Of a DNA stretch of 64,000 bases, positions 27,399 to 36,251 are shown piece by piece. Within the stretch, counting starts at the first letter, position 1. Each line of letters starts with the position of its first letter. The DNA comes from an uncultured Gammaproteobacteria bacterium (GTDB taxonomy: Bacteria > Pseudomonadota > Gammaproteobacteria > Pseudomonadales > Pseudohongiellaceae). The translations under genes and the position numbers were made by a program. The stretch is taken from assembly GCA_937898685.1 (NCBI GenBank), contig CALEJT010000017.1:186001-250000 (forward strand), read 5' to 3'. Below the pieces are notes generated by a model. It saw nothing but the letters and a program-made list of their open reading frames with translations. It was not told the origin of the DNA and searched no databases.

Positions 27399-28412
27399 AT
27401 GAACAAGCTCGTCGCAGTCCCGCTTCATCTCACCTTATCGGGTGTGCTCGCAGTTTCCTCGGCGCTGGCCCAATCGCCGGCCGATCTGGCGCGCAACTAT
27501 GTCGAAGCCGCTCGCGCCTTTGCCGGCAGCGATCACTCCTTCGTCTTCGGGCAGCTGTGTCAGGCCTCGATCAATGCGCTCGGTGCCGCGCCAGCCACGG
27601 TGGAAGTGCCGGCAGCTCTGCCGACCATCGATCCCGAGCGCGAGTGGTACGCCGAGCCGGTGCAGGTGTTCGACGATCTCTACTTCCTCGGCCAGACCGC
27701 GTTCTCCGCCTGGGCGCTGCGCACATCGGAAGGGATCATCGTGGTGGACGCGTTGTTCGATTATTCGGCCGAAGCCGAGATCGTCGATGGACTGCGCAAG
27801 CTCGGCCTCGATCCGGCCGACATCCGCTACGTGATCATCAGCCACGCACACGGTGATCACTCGGGCGGCGCAGCACTGCTGCAGCAGCTCGGCGCCAAGG
27901 TGGTGATGTCCGAGAAGGACTGGCAGCTCTACGAGAATTCCAACACCAACCCGAAGGCCACGCGCGACGTCGTCGCCACCGATGGCTTCGAACTGAAGTT
28001 GGGCGAAACGACGGTGAAGATCTTCCTCACGCCCGGCCACACGCACGGCACGATCTCGACGATCCTGCCGGTGCACGACAACGGTGTGCGCCACACTGCC
28101 GCCATCTGGGGCGGCACCTTGTTCAATTTCCGCGACACGCCAGACGATCCGCGCGATTTGCGCCTGAAGGACTACGCGCAATCGGCGGTGCATTTCCAGG
28201 CGATCACGGCGCTCAACAACGTCGACATCTTTCTTTCCAACCACACGGCATACGACGGTTCCACGGTGAAGCTGCCGCAACTCGCCGAGCGCAAGCCGGG
28301 CGATCCGCATCCCTATGTGATCGGCGCCGACTCCGTGAACCGCTTTCTGAAAACCGCGGAATCCTGCGCCATCGCGGCGCGCATCGTCGAAGCGGCAGGC
28401 ATTGGGCAATAG
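27399..28412 (+). CDS. Exported metallo-beta-lactamase-fold hydrolase (subclass B3-like)
   Basis: It is 337 residues. Sec signal peptide (1-24, ending SALA). The zinc site is complete: H149-x-H151-x-D153-H154 (SHAHGDH), H214 (GHTHG) and H282 (SNHTAYDG). The arrangement, with HxHxDH and no Cys ligand, is that of B3-type metallo-beta-lactamases and related periplasmic hydrolases. Residues 27-80 form an N-terminal extension before the fold. Given the operon context, a lactonase or esterase role is as plausible as beta-lactam hydrolysis; resistance cannot be claimed from sequence. It lies 48 bases behind the SMP-30 gene and 7 before the sugar dehydrogenase. Confidence 0.83.
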   Translation: MNKLVAVPLHLTLSGVLAVSSALAQSPADLARNYVEAARAFAGSDHSFVFGQLCQASINALGAAPATVEVPAALPTIDPEREWYAEPVQVFDDLYFLGQTAFSAWALRTSEGIIVVDALFDYSAEAEIVDGLRKLGLDPADIRYVIISHAHGDHSGGAALLQQLGAKVVMSEKDWQLYENSNTNPKATRDVVATDGFELKLGETTVKIFLTPGHTHGTISTILPVHDNGVRHTAAIWGGTLFNFRDTPDDPRDLRLKDYAQSAVHFQAITALNNVDIFLSNHTAYDGSTVKLPQLAERKPGDPHPYVIGADSVNRFLKTAESCAIAARIVEAAGIGQ

Positions 28413-28419
28413 GTCTTCC

Positions 28420-29958
28420 ATGAAGTCGTCTCTTCCTTTCACTTCCTCGCCGCTCGTCCTTGGTCTCTGCGCTGCTCTCGTCGGCAGCGCCGCGGTGGCG
28501 CAACCGCCACCGTCACCGCAGGCCATCTTTTTCGAGAACACCTGTGCCAGTTGTCACGGCATGGACCTCAGTGGTGGCCGCGCACCTTCGCTGTTCAGCA
28601 AGGAACTGCTGGAACAGCGTAGCGATGCGGAGATGTTGGCCACGATCATGAACGGCCTCGAAGGCCGTGACATGCCGGCCTTCCGCGAAGTGATCAGCGA
28701 AAGCGACGCTGCCCTACTGCTCGCCTACATCCGTCAACGCAGCGGCAGTCTCGCCGAGGCACCGCCCTTCGTGCCCGATCCCAATGGTCAGGTGCTGCAC
28801 ACGCGCGATCAGTCGGTGCGCATCGAAGTGGTCACCACCGGGTTCGATACGCCGTGGGGCCTGGCCTTCCTGCCCGATGGGCGGCTGCTCGTCAGCGAAA
28901 GACCCGGCCGTCTGCGCATCGTCGAAGCCGATGGCACCCTGGTACCGGAGCCCGTGAGCGGCACACCCGCAGCCTGGGTACGCCAGGACGGTGGCTATTT
29001 CGACATCGCCGTGCATCCACGCTATGCGGAAAACGGCTGGATCTATCTTTCCTTCTCCGAACTCGCTCCCGGTCACACGCCGCCGCCCGAAGGCACCGCC
29101 ACGGGCCCGGGCGCGCCGCCGCTGCCGCCGTCGAACACGCGCATCGTGCGCGGCCGCATCGATGCGCAGGGACGCTGGGTGGATCAGGAAGACATCGTGA
29201 AGATCCCCGACGAGTTCTATTCACCGTCGATCATCCACTATGGTCAGCGCTTCCTCTTCGATGACGCAGGTCATCTGTTCTGGACGCTCGGCGATCGTGG
29301 CGACATGGCCAATGCGCAGGATCTGTCGAACCCGATGGGCAAGGTGCATCGCATCAACGACGACGGTTCCATTCCCGCCGACAATCCCTTCGTCGGGCAG
29401 GAGGGTGTGTGGCCCTCGATCTGGACCTACGGCAATCGCAATCCCGAAGGACTCGCCTTCGATCCACGCACAGGACTCTTGTGGGAAAGCGAACACGGCC
29501 CCACCGGCGGCGACGAAATCAACATCCTCGAGCCCGGCAAGAACTACGGCTGGGGCGTGGTGAGCATGGGCATCCAGCCCGGCATCACCAGCCAGCATCA
29601 TCCTGACATGGTGGACCCGATCACCTACTTCACGCCCTCGATCGGCCCGAGCGGCATCACCTTTGCCACCAGCGACCGCTATCCCGGCTGGAACAAGAGC
29701 GACCTCTTCGTTACCGGACTCGTAGGTCAAAAACTACTCCACCTCTCCATCGAAGGCCGCGAGATCGCTTTCCAGGAAACCGTGTTCGAACAGTTTGGCC
29801 GTGTGCGCCAGATCATCACTGGACCCGACGGGCTCTTCTATCTGCTGCTGCAGAACCCGACTGGCCGCGGCACCGGCATTCCTGTCTTCGGTGCTGCACC
29901 CGGCATGGTCATTCGCTTGGTGCCCGAGCCAGCTTCCACGCAAGGAGATAGTCAATGA
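28420..29958 (+). CDS. Cytochrome c-fused PQQ-dependent sugar dehydrogenase (sGDH-type)
   Basis: It is 512 residues from ATG 28420. Signal peptide (1-27), then a c-type cytochrome domain with heme motif C42-A-S-C45-H46 and probable Met ligand in GRDMPAF. The soluble glucose dehydrogenase (GSDH) propeller starts near residue 125: GFDTPWGLAFLPDGRLLVSE, RNPEGLAFDPRTGLLWESEH and GEHG-like HGPTGGDEINILEPGKNYGW. The fusion would pass electrons from PQQ directly to the heme. It probably oxidises an aldose or related polyol in the periplasm to a lactone, which the upstream SMP-30 protein could open. It shares ATGA with the next gene. Confidence 0.87.
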   Translation: MKSSLPFTSSPLVLGLCAALVGSAAVAQPPPSPQAIFFENTCASCHGMDLSGGRAPSLFSKELLEQRSDAEMLATIMNGLEGRDMPAFREVISESDAALLLAYIRQRSGSLAEAPPFVPDPNGQVLHTRDQSVRIEVVTTGFDTPWGLAFLPDGRLLVSERPGRLRIVEADGTLVPEPVSGTPAAWVRQDGGYFDIAVHPRYAENGWIYLSFSELAPGHTPPPEGTATGPGAPPLPPSNTRIVRGRIDAQGRWVDQEDIVKIPDEFYSPSIIHYGQRFLFDDAGHLFWTLGDRGDMANAQDLSNPMGKVHRINDDGSIPADNPFVGQEGVWPSIWTYGNRNPEGLAFDPRTGLLWESEHGPTGGDEINILEPGKNYGWGVVSMGIQPGITSQHHPDMVDPITYFTPSIGPSGITFATSDRYPGWNKSDLFVTGLVGQKLLHLSIEGREIAFQETVFEQFGRVRQIITGPDGLFYLLLQNPTGRGTGIPVFGAAPGMVIRLVPEPASTQGDSQ

Positions 29959-31211
29959 AGAAGTTGTTCAAACCCGCAGTTCTGTTGCTTGCCGTTGCGC
30001 TCAGCAATCCCGCGCTGCCGCAGCGTGTGAACACCGTCGATCCCGCGCGGGTGGGCATGGCAGCGGATCGCCTTGCCGTGCTCGATGCCGGCATCCAGTC
30101 CGAAATCGACAAGGGCAACATCGCTGGTCTGGTGGTAGGTGTGGCACGTCGTGGTGAAGTGGTGCATCTGAAGGCCTACGGCAAGGCCAACATCGAACGC
30201 GGCGAAGACATGCGCACCGACCATCTCTTCCGTCTCTATTCGATGACGAAGGCCATCGCGAGCGTTGCACTGCTGCAGCTCTACGAACAAGGCCACTTCC
30301 AACTCGACGAGCCGCTCGAACGCTACATTCCATCCTTCGCCAATCTGAAGGTCTATGCCGGTGAAGACAGCAACGGCCGCATGCGTCTCGAAGAGATGAA
30401 GCGCAAGCCGACCATCCTCGATGCCTTCCGTCACACGCTCGGCCTCGCTTCCGGTGTGGGTCAGCATCCGATCGACATCGTGTATCGCGAACACGGCCTC
30501 GGCATGGGAGACCTCGAATCGCTGAGTGAGGAAATGGAAAAGCTCGGTGAAGTGCCGTTGCGCTATCAGCCCGGCGAAGAGTGGGTCTACGGGCTCGGCC
30601 ATGACGTGCAGGCCTATCTCGTCGAATACTTCTCCGGCACGAGCTACGGCGACTATCTGCAGAAACACATCTTCGATCCGCTCGGCATGAAGGACACCGT
30701 GTTCGGTGTGCCGAGCGAACTTGCCCCGCGCTTTGCCACGGTCTATGAGACTGATGAACGAGGCCGCCTGCGCGCCCAGCAGGGCGATGGCTATGCGCGC
30801 TACACCGATCATCACTTCGCCACACTGAGCCTGTCCGGCACGGCGCCCGACTATCTGCGCTTCACGATGATGCTGCTCAACGAGGGTGAACTCGATGGTG
30901 TGCGCATCCTGAGCCCGAAGACGGTGCAGATGATGTCGCGCAACTGGCTGCCGCCCGAGATTCCCTCGATCAGCGCCACCGGTCCTCACGTGAGTGGCTG
31001 GGGGCTCGGTCTTTCCGTCGTGATCGACGAACTCGCCCTCGGCCGTCTCGGCTCCGAAGGCGCCTACGGCTGGTCCGGTGCGGCAACCACCTTCTTCACC
31101 GTCGACCCCAAGGAAGAACTCACCTACGTGATCCTGGGCCAGAAGATGCCGAACGACACCAACGTGCGTAACAAAGTGGAAAACCTGATCTATCAGGCCC
31201 TGGTCGATTGA
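29955..31211 (+). CDS. Exported serine hydrolase, class C beta-lactamase/esterase family
   Basis: It is 418 residues. Signal peptide (1-22). The nucleophile motif is S96-M-T-K99 (LYSMTKAIAS), and the second motif falls at YGLGHDVQAYL (YxN-like position with G-L-G). A C-terminal HVSGWGLGLSVV...YGWSGAATTFF region is in place of KTG. This pattern is common in family VIII esterases and beta-lactamase-like carboxylesterases that cleave ester bonds rather than beta-lactams. Translationally coupled to the sugar dehydrogenase (ATGA overlap), hence part of the same pathway. Confidence 0.85.
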   Translation: MKKLFKPAVLLLAVALSNPALPQRVNTVDPARVGMAADRLAVLDAGIQSEIDKGNIAGLVVGVARRGEVVHLKAYGKANIERGEDMRTDHLFRLYSMTKAIASVALLQLYEQGHFQLDEPLERYIPSFANLKVYAGEDSNGRMRLEEMKRKPTILDAFRHTLGLASGVGQHPIDIVYREHGLGMGDLESLSEEMEKLGEVPLRYQPGEEWVYGLGHDVQAYLVEYFSGTSYGDYLQKHIFDPLGMKDTVFGVPSELAPRFATVYETDERGRLRAQQGDGYARYTDHHFATLSLSGTAPDYLRFTMMLLNEGELDGVRILSPKTVQMMSRNWLPPEIPSISATGPHVSGWGLGLSVVIDELALGRLGSEGAYGWSGAATTFFTVDPKEELTYVILGQKMPNDTNVRNKVENLIYQALVD

Positions 31212-31268
31212 GAACGCCAACACAACGGAGCCGCCCGCTCCACTGCAGACTACATGGAGGAAAGAACT

Positions 31269-32135
31269 ATGGCTCTCACCAAGAAACGTTTGGCAGGAAT
31301 GATCCTCGGCGCAACGCTCGGCCTCACTGCCGCCTTTGCACAAGCCGCCGAGCCCAATGCGATCTACAACACGGTCAAACAGAAACTCGCGCGTGGCGAA
31401 CAGGTGGTGGGCGGCACGGTGAGCACGGCCGACCTCAACGTCTACTGCGCGATGGCGAGTGCCGGCTTCGATTTTCTGTGGATCGAGATGCAGCACAGCT
31501 CGCTCACCTATCAGGAAGTGGCGACGATGATCCGCGCCTGCCCCGGTCCCGCCATTCCCTTCATCCGCGTGCCCGATGCAACCGAAGGTGACATCCAGAA
31601 AGCCGTGGACATCGGCGCGCTCGGCGTGATCGTGCCGATGGTCGACACGCTCGAGAAAATGCAGAACGCCATCACCTTCGCCAAATATCCGCCGCTCGGT
31701 AAACGCAGCCAGGGCGGTGGTCAATACGGCACGCTGTGGGGACGCAACTATCGCGAAACCGCCAACGACAACATCATGATGGTGGCGATGATCGAGAACC
31801 CGCAGGGTGTGGAAATCGCCGAACAGCTCGCGCGCATGGACAACGTCGACGTGGTGTTCGTCGCCAGCTCCGACCTCGGCAGCTTCACCGGTCTGCGTCA
31901 GGGCGATCCGCAATACGAAGCGCTGGTCGATCGCATCAAGAACGCCACGCTGTCCGCCGGCAAATATCTCGCCGGACCTTCCGCCTGGAAGGGTACGCGC
32001 GATGGCTACACCTTCTTCCAGGGCCCGCCGGAAACCGCACTGATCCGCAGCGGCGCGCGTCTCTCGCTCGAAGGTGCCGCTGAAGAAGGGCTGCCGCGCG
32101 GCGTGGCGCCGATCGAAGGCAGCGAAGGTTTCTGA
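31269..32135 (+). CDS. HpcH/HpaI family aldolase with signal peptide
   Basis: It is 288 residues from ATG 31269, which follows GGAGG at good spacing. Residues 1-27 form a typical Sec signal (KKRLAGMILGATLGLTAAFA, then QA). The mature part is a class II pyruvate aldolase of the HpaI/GarL type with its usual residues: H76 (EMQHSS), R100 (PFIRVP), E176 (MIENPQG) and D202 (SSDLGSF). These enzymes are normally cytoplasmic and cleave 2-keto-4-hydroxy acids to pyruvate and an aldehyde. Export implies a periplasmic aldol or retro-aldol step. It is 57 bases behind the serine hydrolase and 20 before the cytochrome. Confidence 0.87.
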   Translation: MALTKKRLAGMILGATLGLTAAFAQAAEPNAIYNTVKQKLARGEQVVGGTVSTADLNVYCAMASAGFDFLWIEMQHSSLTYQEVATMIRACPGPAIPFIRVPDATEGDIQKAVDIGALGVIVPMVDTLEKMQNAITFAKYPPLGKRSQGGGQYGTLWGRNYRETANDNIMMVAMIENPQGVEIAEQLARMDNVDVVFVASSDLGSFTGLRQGDPQYEALVDRIKNATLSAGKYLAGPSAWKGTRDGYTFFQGPPETALIRSGARLSLEGAAEEGLPRGVAPIEGSEGF

Positions 32136-32155
32136 TCAACGAGGAAGGGAAGTCG

Positions 32156-32563
32156 ATGTCTTCTGCATTTCACCGCGGTGTTTGTGTTTTCGCGTTGAGC
32201 GTGCTCGCCAGCACCGTGCTTCACGCGCAGGACGGCGTGTACAACGAAGAACAGGCCACGCGCGGTCAGGCGCTCTATTACCAGCACTGTCTGCAATGTC
32301 ATGGCGAGCAGATGGGCGGTGTCGACAAGGCGCCGCCGCTCGCCGGCCCGCAGTTCACCAGCACCTGGAATGGTGCGCCGCTCGCCACGTTGGTGGCGCG
32401 CATCCAAACCATGCCGCCGGAAAAACCCGGCACGCTGAACCTGCAGGAAAGCGTGGACGTGTTGACCTATGTGCTCTGGTACAACGGCCTGCCGCTCGGC
32501 AACGATCCCCTGAGCACCGACGCCAACACGCTCAGCCGCGTCCAGTTCCAGTCACCCCAGTAG
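32156..32563 (+). CDS. Periplasmic monoheme cytochrome c
   Basis: It is 135 residues. Signal peptide (1-24), heme motif C45-L-Q-C48-H49 and probable axial Met in QTMPPEKPG. Typical small class I cytochrome placed immediately before the PQQ dehydrogenase gene (13 bases), so it is the probable electron acceptor of that enzyme. The region TYVLWYNGLP resembles cytochrome partners of quinoprotein alcohol dehydrogenases. Confidence 0.9.
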   Translation: MSSAFHRGVCVFALSVLASTVLHAQDGVYNEEQATRGQALYYQHCLQCHGEQMGGVDKAPPLAGPQFTSTWNGAPLATLVARIQTMPPEKPGTLNLQESVDVLTYVLWYNGLPLGNDPLSTDANTLSRVQFQSPQ

Positions 32564-32576
32564 CCGGGATTCGCTC

Positions 32577-34631
32577 ATGTCCAAGCTCTCTTCTCTGCTT
32601 CGCGTTCTTTCGGTAGGAACCCTGTTGAGTGCGCCACTGGTACTCGCACAGTCCGACCAGCTCAACCAGTGGCCGACCTATGGCGGCAACCTGGCGAGCC
32701 AACGTTATTCACCTCTCGATCAGATCAACGCAGATAACTTCAAGGATCTGCGCATCGCCTGGCGCCTCAACACCAACTCCTTCGGCCCGCGTCCCGACAC
32801 GCTCTATTCCGCCACGCCGCTTTATGCCAACGGCATGCTCTACACCACGGCGGGCACGCGCCGTGCGGTGCTGGCGCTCGATCCCGGTACCGGTGAAGTG
32901 CGCTGGATGTACAGCGAAGATGAAGGGGCGCGCGGTTCCGCTGGCGCACGACAGGGTGCCGGCCGCGGTCTGTCCTGGTGGTCGAGCGAAGACGGCACGG
33001 ATCAGCGCATCATCTACGTCACGCCCGGCTATCGCATGATCGCGCTCGACGCCAAAACCGGGCAGCGCGTGAGCTCTTTCGGTGAGGATGGCGTCGTCGA
33101 CCTCAAGCAGAACTTCGATCAGGACGTGCCGGAAGACGGCGGCAACATCGGCCTCAACGCCACCCCGCTGGTGGTGGGAGATGTGATCGTCGTCGGCGCC
33201 GCGCATCAGCCGGCGGGCAGCCCCACTTCCACCTGGGACACACGGGGCTATGTGCGCGGTTACGACGCGCGCACCGGTGAGCGCCTGTGGATCTTCCACA
33301 CGATTCCGCGGCCGAACGAATTCGGCTACGACAGTTGGCAGGACGGCGCCGCCGACCGCAACGGCAACACCGGCGTGTGGGCACAGATGAGCGCGGATCC
33401 GGAATTGGGTCTGGTCTATCTACCCGTGGAAATGCCGGCTGCCGACTACAACGGTTTCAACCGTCCGGGCGATGGTCTCTTCGGTGAATCGATCGTGGCG
33501 GTGGACGTGAAAACCGGCGAACGCCGCTGGCATTACCAGATGGTGCACCACGGGCTGTGGGACTACGACCCGCCCGCTGCCCCGATCCTGTTCGACATGC
33601 AGCGCGGCAACGAGGTGATCAAGGCCCTGGCGCAGCCCACCAAACAGGCCTTCCTGTTCGTGCTGAACCGCGAAACCGGTGAGCCGATCTGGCCGATCGA
33701 AGAACGACCGGTGCCGCAATCGCAGTCGCCGTACGAGAAGACGAGTCCGACCCAACCCTTCCCCACCTGGCCACTGCCCTTCGATCGCCAGGGCTTCTCC
33801 GAGGAAGTGCTCAACGATCTGACGCCGGAGCTGCTCGCAGAAGCGAAGGAAGTGATGGCGCAGTACGAAATCGGCCCGCTCTACACGCCGCCCGCGGTCG
33901 ATGGCCCCAACGCCAAGCTCGGCACCTTGATGCTGCCGGCCGACGTCGGTGGCGCCAACTGGCCGGGCGGCAGCTTCGACCCTGAAACCAATCGTCTCTA
34001 CATCCACTCGCACACGGCGGTGTTCGTGCTGCGCAACGTCCCGGCCGATCTGCGTCCCTTCGACGCGCGCGCCGGTGCGCCGGTGAATCCGACGCCGGCA
34101 CCGCCCGGACTGGGACCACGCCCGGGTGGACTCGGCCCGCAGCCAGGCGGCCTCGGCGCACCCGGCGGTCCGCCCCGTGCCGGCACCTTCCTGCAGGGCG
34201 CGATTCCGATGATCAAACCGCCCTATGACCGCATCACGGCCTACGACATGAACACGGGCGAGATCCTGTGGCAGAAGACACACAGCACCACGCCCGATGC
34301 CATCCGCAACCATCCGGCGCTTGCCAATGTGCCGAACCGCGACCGCCTCGGCGCCTACGGCCGCATCTTCATCGGCACGCTCACCACGAAAACGCTGGTG
34401 ATCGCAGGTGAAGGCGACGTGCACACCAATGCCGACGGCGAAACCGTCGCGCTGCTGCGCGCCTATGACAAGGAAACAGGAGAAGACGTGCCCGGTGCGG
34501 TGGCGATGCCCGCCAAGCAGACGGGCTCGCCGATGACCTACATGCACGACGGCAAGCAGTACATCGTCGTTGCCGTGAGCCGTTCCGGCGCCAATGCCGG
34601 TGCGGAGTTGATCGCCTACGCGCTGCCCTGA
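32577..34631 (+). CDS. PQQ-dependent dehydrogenase (quinoprotein, quinate/glucose dehydrogenase-like)
   Basis: It is 684 residues. Signal peptide (1-24), no membrane helices after it, eight-bladed PQQ propeller with repeats such as LALDPGTGEVRWMY, GYDARTGERLWIFH and AVDVKTGERRWHYQMVHHGL. The stretch WDYDPPAAPILFDM is typical of quinate/glucose-type quinoproteins. Residues about 504-537 are a Pro/Gly-rich linker with GGLG repeats not expected in the fold. It would oxidise a hydroxylated substrate in the periplasm and reduce the cytochrome encoded just upstream. PQQ synthesis genes are not in the window. Last co-directional gene of the cluster, convergent with the tannase gene. Confidence 0.9.
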   Translation: MSKLSSLLRVLSVGTLLSAPLVLAQSDQLNQWPTYGGNLASQRYSPLDQINADNFKDLRIAWRLNTNSFGPRPDTLYSATPLYANGMLYTTAGTRRAVLALDPGTGEVRWMYSEDEGARGSAGARQGAGRGLSWWSSEDGTDQRIIYVTPGYRMIALDAKTGQRVSSFGEDGVVDLKQNFDQDVPEDGGNIGLNATPLVVGDVIVVGAAHQPAGSPTSTWDTRGYVRGYDARTGERLWIFHTIPRPNEFGYDSWQDGAADRNGNTGVWAQMSADPELGLVYLPVEMPAADYNGFNRPGDGLFGESIVAVDVKTGERRWHYQMVHHGLWDYDPPAAPILFDMQRGNEVIKALAQPTKQAFLFVLNRETGEPIWPIEERPVPQSQSPYEKTSPTQPFPTWPLPFDRQGFSEEVLNDLTPELLAEAKEVMAQYEIGPLYTPPAVDGPNAKLGTLMLPADVGGANWPGGSFDPETNRLYIHSHTAVFVLRNVPADLRPFDARAGAPVNPTPAPPGLGPRPGGLGPQPGGLGAPGGPPRAGTFLQGAIPMIKPPYDRITAYDMNTGEILWQKTHSTTPDAIRNHPALANVPNRDRLGAYGRIFIGTLTTKTLVIAGEGDVHTNADGETVALLRAYDKETGEDVPGAVAMPAKQTGSPMTYMHDGKQYIVVAVSRSGANAGAELIAYALP

Positions 34632-34643
34632 GGCAGCGCGGTC

Positions 34644-36182
34644 TCACTCGGGCACGGCACAGCTGTAGCTGGCGTAGTCGGTGACGTCGCCGCCGACGTA
34701 GCGCGCGTAGCTCGGGTAAGGACACAGCGGCCGACTTTCACCGGGCATGGTTTCACCGGTGGCCACCACCGCATTCGGCGCCATGCCCTCTTCCACCCAA
34801 TAGACGAGCGGCGTCAGCAGATCGAAGTTGTCGACGGTTTGGGCGCCGCCCGAGCAATGCGCCATGCCCGGCACGAGATAGAGACGGCTGTACTCTTCCA
34901 CGGGCTTCACTGCGGCATTCGCCTCAGCCATCGCTTCGAAGTAGCGCACGGTTTCGTTTGCGGAGAACCAGGGATCGGCTTCGCCGTGATAGAAGAGATG
35001 CTTGCCACCGCGGCGCACGAATTCACTCACGTTGTACTGCATCCCCGTGAAGCCCATGGCGTCGTTCGCCTGTAGCGCCGCGATGTATTCGGCTTCGACG
35101 TTGATGTCATCCATGTCGGCACCATGCTGTCCTTCGGGCGGATTGCCGCCGGCGAGCAGCAGCCCCGGCACACCACCACTGGGATCATCGATACCTGAAT
35201 CCCAGGGGAACGGCACGTAGATCGGCTCACCATTGCTCGTCACTGGACCATTCATCGCCTTCGCCAACGCCTCGGCCTTGTCATCGGCCAGGCATTGTTC
35301 GCGCGGACTCGTGGAACAGGCGAGCGCACGCGGATCGAAGTCACAGGCCTGACGATTGAAGATCAAACCATCGGTGACACCATCGAGCGCATCGCAGCGC
35401 GAGAGCAGCGCACCCATGATCAGCGTCTCCTCTTCGGCGGTGAAGGGATCGCGTGGATCGGTGTTCGCCGCCTTGCCGAGCTGCACGCTGAACCAGCGCA
35501 GCGCGATGTTGCTGATGCCGGTGCGCGTGGCGGGCGCGCCCGAGATGATGCCGTCGAAGAGTTCGGGGAAACGCTGCGCCATGATCATCCCTTCGCGGCC
35601 ACCGGTGGAACAACCGACGAAGTAGCTGTGATGCGGCGCGGTGCGGTAATAGGCCTGCACCAAGGGGCGCGTGACGTCGACCACCTTGGCGTTGGCGGCA
35701 TAGGTGAAGTTCATCATCGCAATCTGGTCGTTGAGAAAGCTGTTGTCGAAACCGGCGCCTTCATGGCCGGAATCGTTGCTCACCACGGCAAAGCCGCGCG
35801 CGAGAGCGCTGTTGCCGCCGGTGGCCTGATCGCCGAGCGGCTCACGCACCACACCATTGAGACCACCGCCACCCTGAAACAGGTAGCGACCGTTCCAATC
35901 ATCGGGAAGATTGACGGCGAAGCGGATGGCGTAGGGTTTGCCATCGCTGCCCATGCGATGCTCGAAGCTGCCGGTGACGTGACAGTGCGGCGGCAGCACC
36001 GTTTCGTTTTCGCCATCGCGTCCGCTGCGCAGCACGCGGTTGCTGTAGTAGGTGGCTTCGGTGATGCGCAGGTCTTCCGCGCCTTCCTTCCAATCGAGCA
36101 AAGCCTGGCACGCCTGCTCCTGCGCCTGGGCGGCGCAGGACAGAAACAACAAACCAAGAGCAGTGAATGAAACGCCTCGCAT
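34644..36182 (-). CDS. Secreted tannase/feruloyl esterase family protein
   Basis: It is 512 residues from ATG 36182 (RBS AGGAGG); an upstream in-frame extension lacks an RBS. Signal peptide (1-20, ending AAQA). The catalytic serine S192 sits in GCSTGGREGM, the Asp in GEADPWFSANE and the His in PGMAHCSGG. The cysteines beside Ser and His form the CS-D-HC disulfide motif of tannases and feruloyl esterases. It would release phenolic acids (gallate, ferulate) from esters outside the cytoplasm. It converges on the PQQ dehydrogenase gene (12 bases) and plausibly feeds it. Confidence 0.9.
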   Translation of the reverse strand: MRGVSFTALGLLFLSCAAQAQEQACQALLDWKEGAEDLRITEATYYSNRVLRSGRDGENETVLPPHCHVTGSFEHRMGSDGKPYAIRFAVNLPDDWNGRYLFQGGGGLNGVVREPLGDQATGGNSALARGFAVVSNDSGHEGAGFDNSFLNDQIAMMNFTYAANAKVVDVTRPLVQAYYRTAPHHSYFVGCSTGGREGMIMAQRFPELFDGIISGAPATRTGISNIALRWFSVQLGKAANTDPRDPFTAEEETLIMGALLSRCDALDGVTDGLIFNRQACDFDPRALACSTSPREQCLADDKAEALAKAMNGPVTSNGEPIYVPFPWDSGIDDPSGGVPGLLLAGGNPPEGQHGADMDDINVEAEYIAALQANDAMGFTGMQYNVSEFVRRGGKHLFYHGEADPWFSANETVRYFEAMAEANAAVKPVEEYSRLYLVPGMAHCSGGAQTVDNFDLLTPLVYWVEEGMAPNAVVATGETMPGESRPLCPYPSYARYVGGDVTDYASYSCAVPE

Positions 36183-36251
36183 CTTGCCTCCTCCTTCCAT
36201 GCTCGCAGGCACGCTATCGGTGAGGCCGGGAGGCGTCAAGGCGGAAAGTGT

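Noticed and set aside
27399..28412. Calling the MBL-fold gene an antibiotic resistance gene
   Set aside because: Zinc ligands fit subclass B3, but so do many non-resistance hydrolases; the operon context favours lactone/ester chemistry.
29952..31913. 653-codon minus-strand frame across the serine hydrolase and aldolase genes
   Set aside because: Antisense shadow crossing two recognised genes; no family features.
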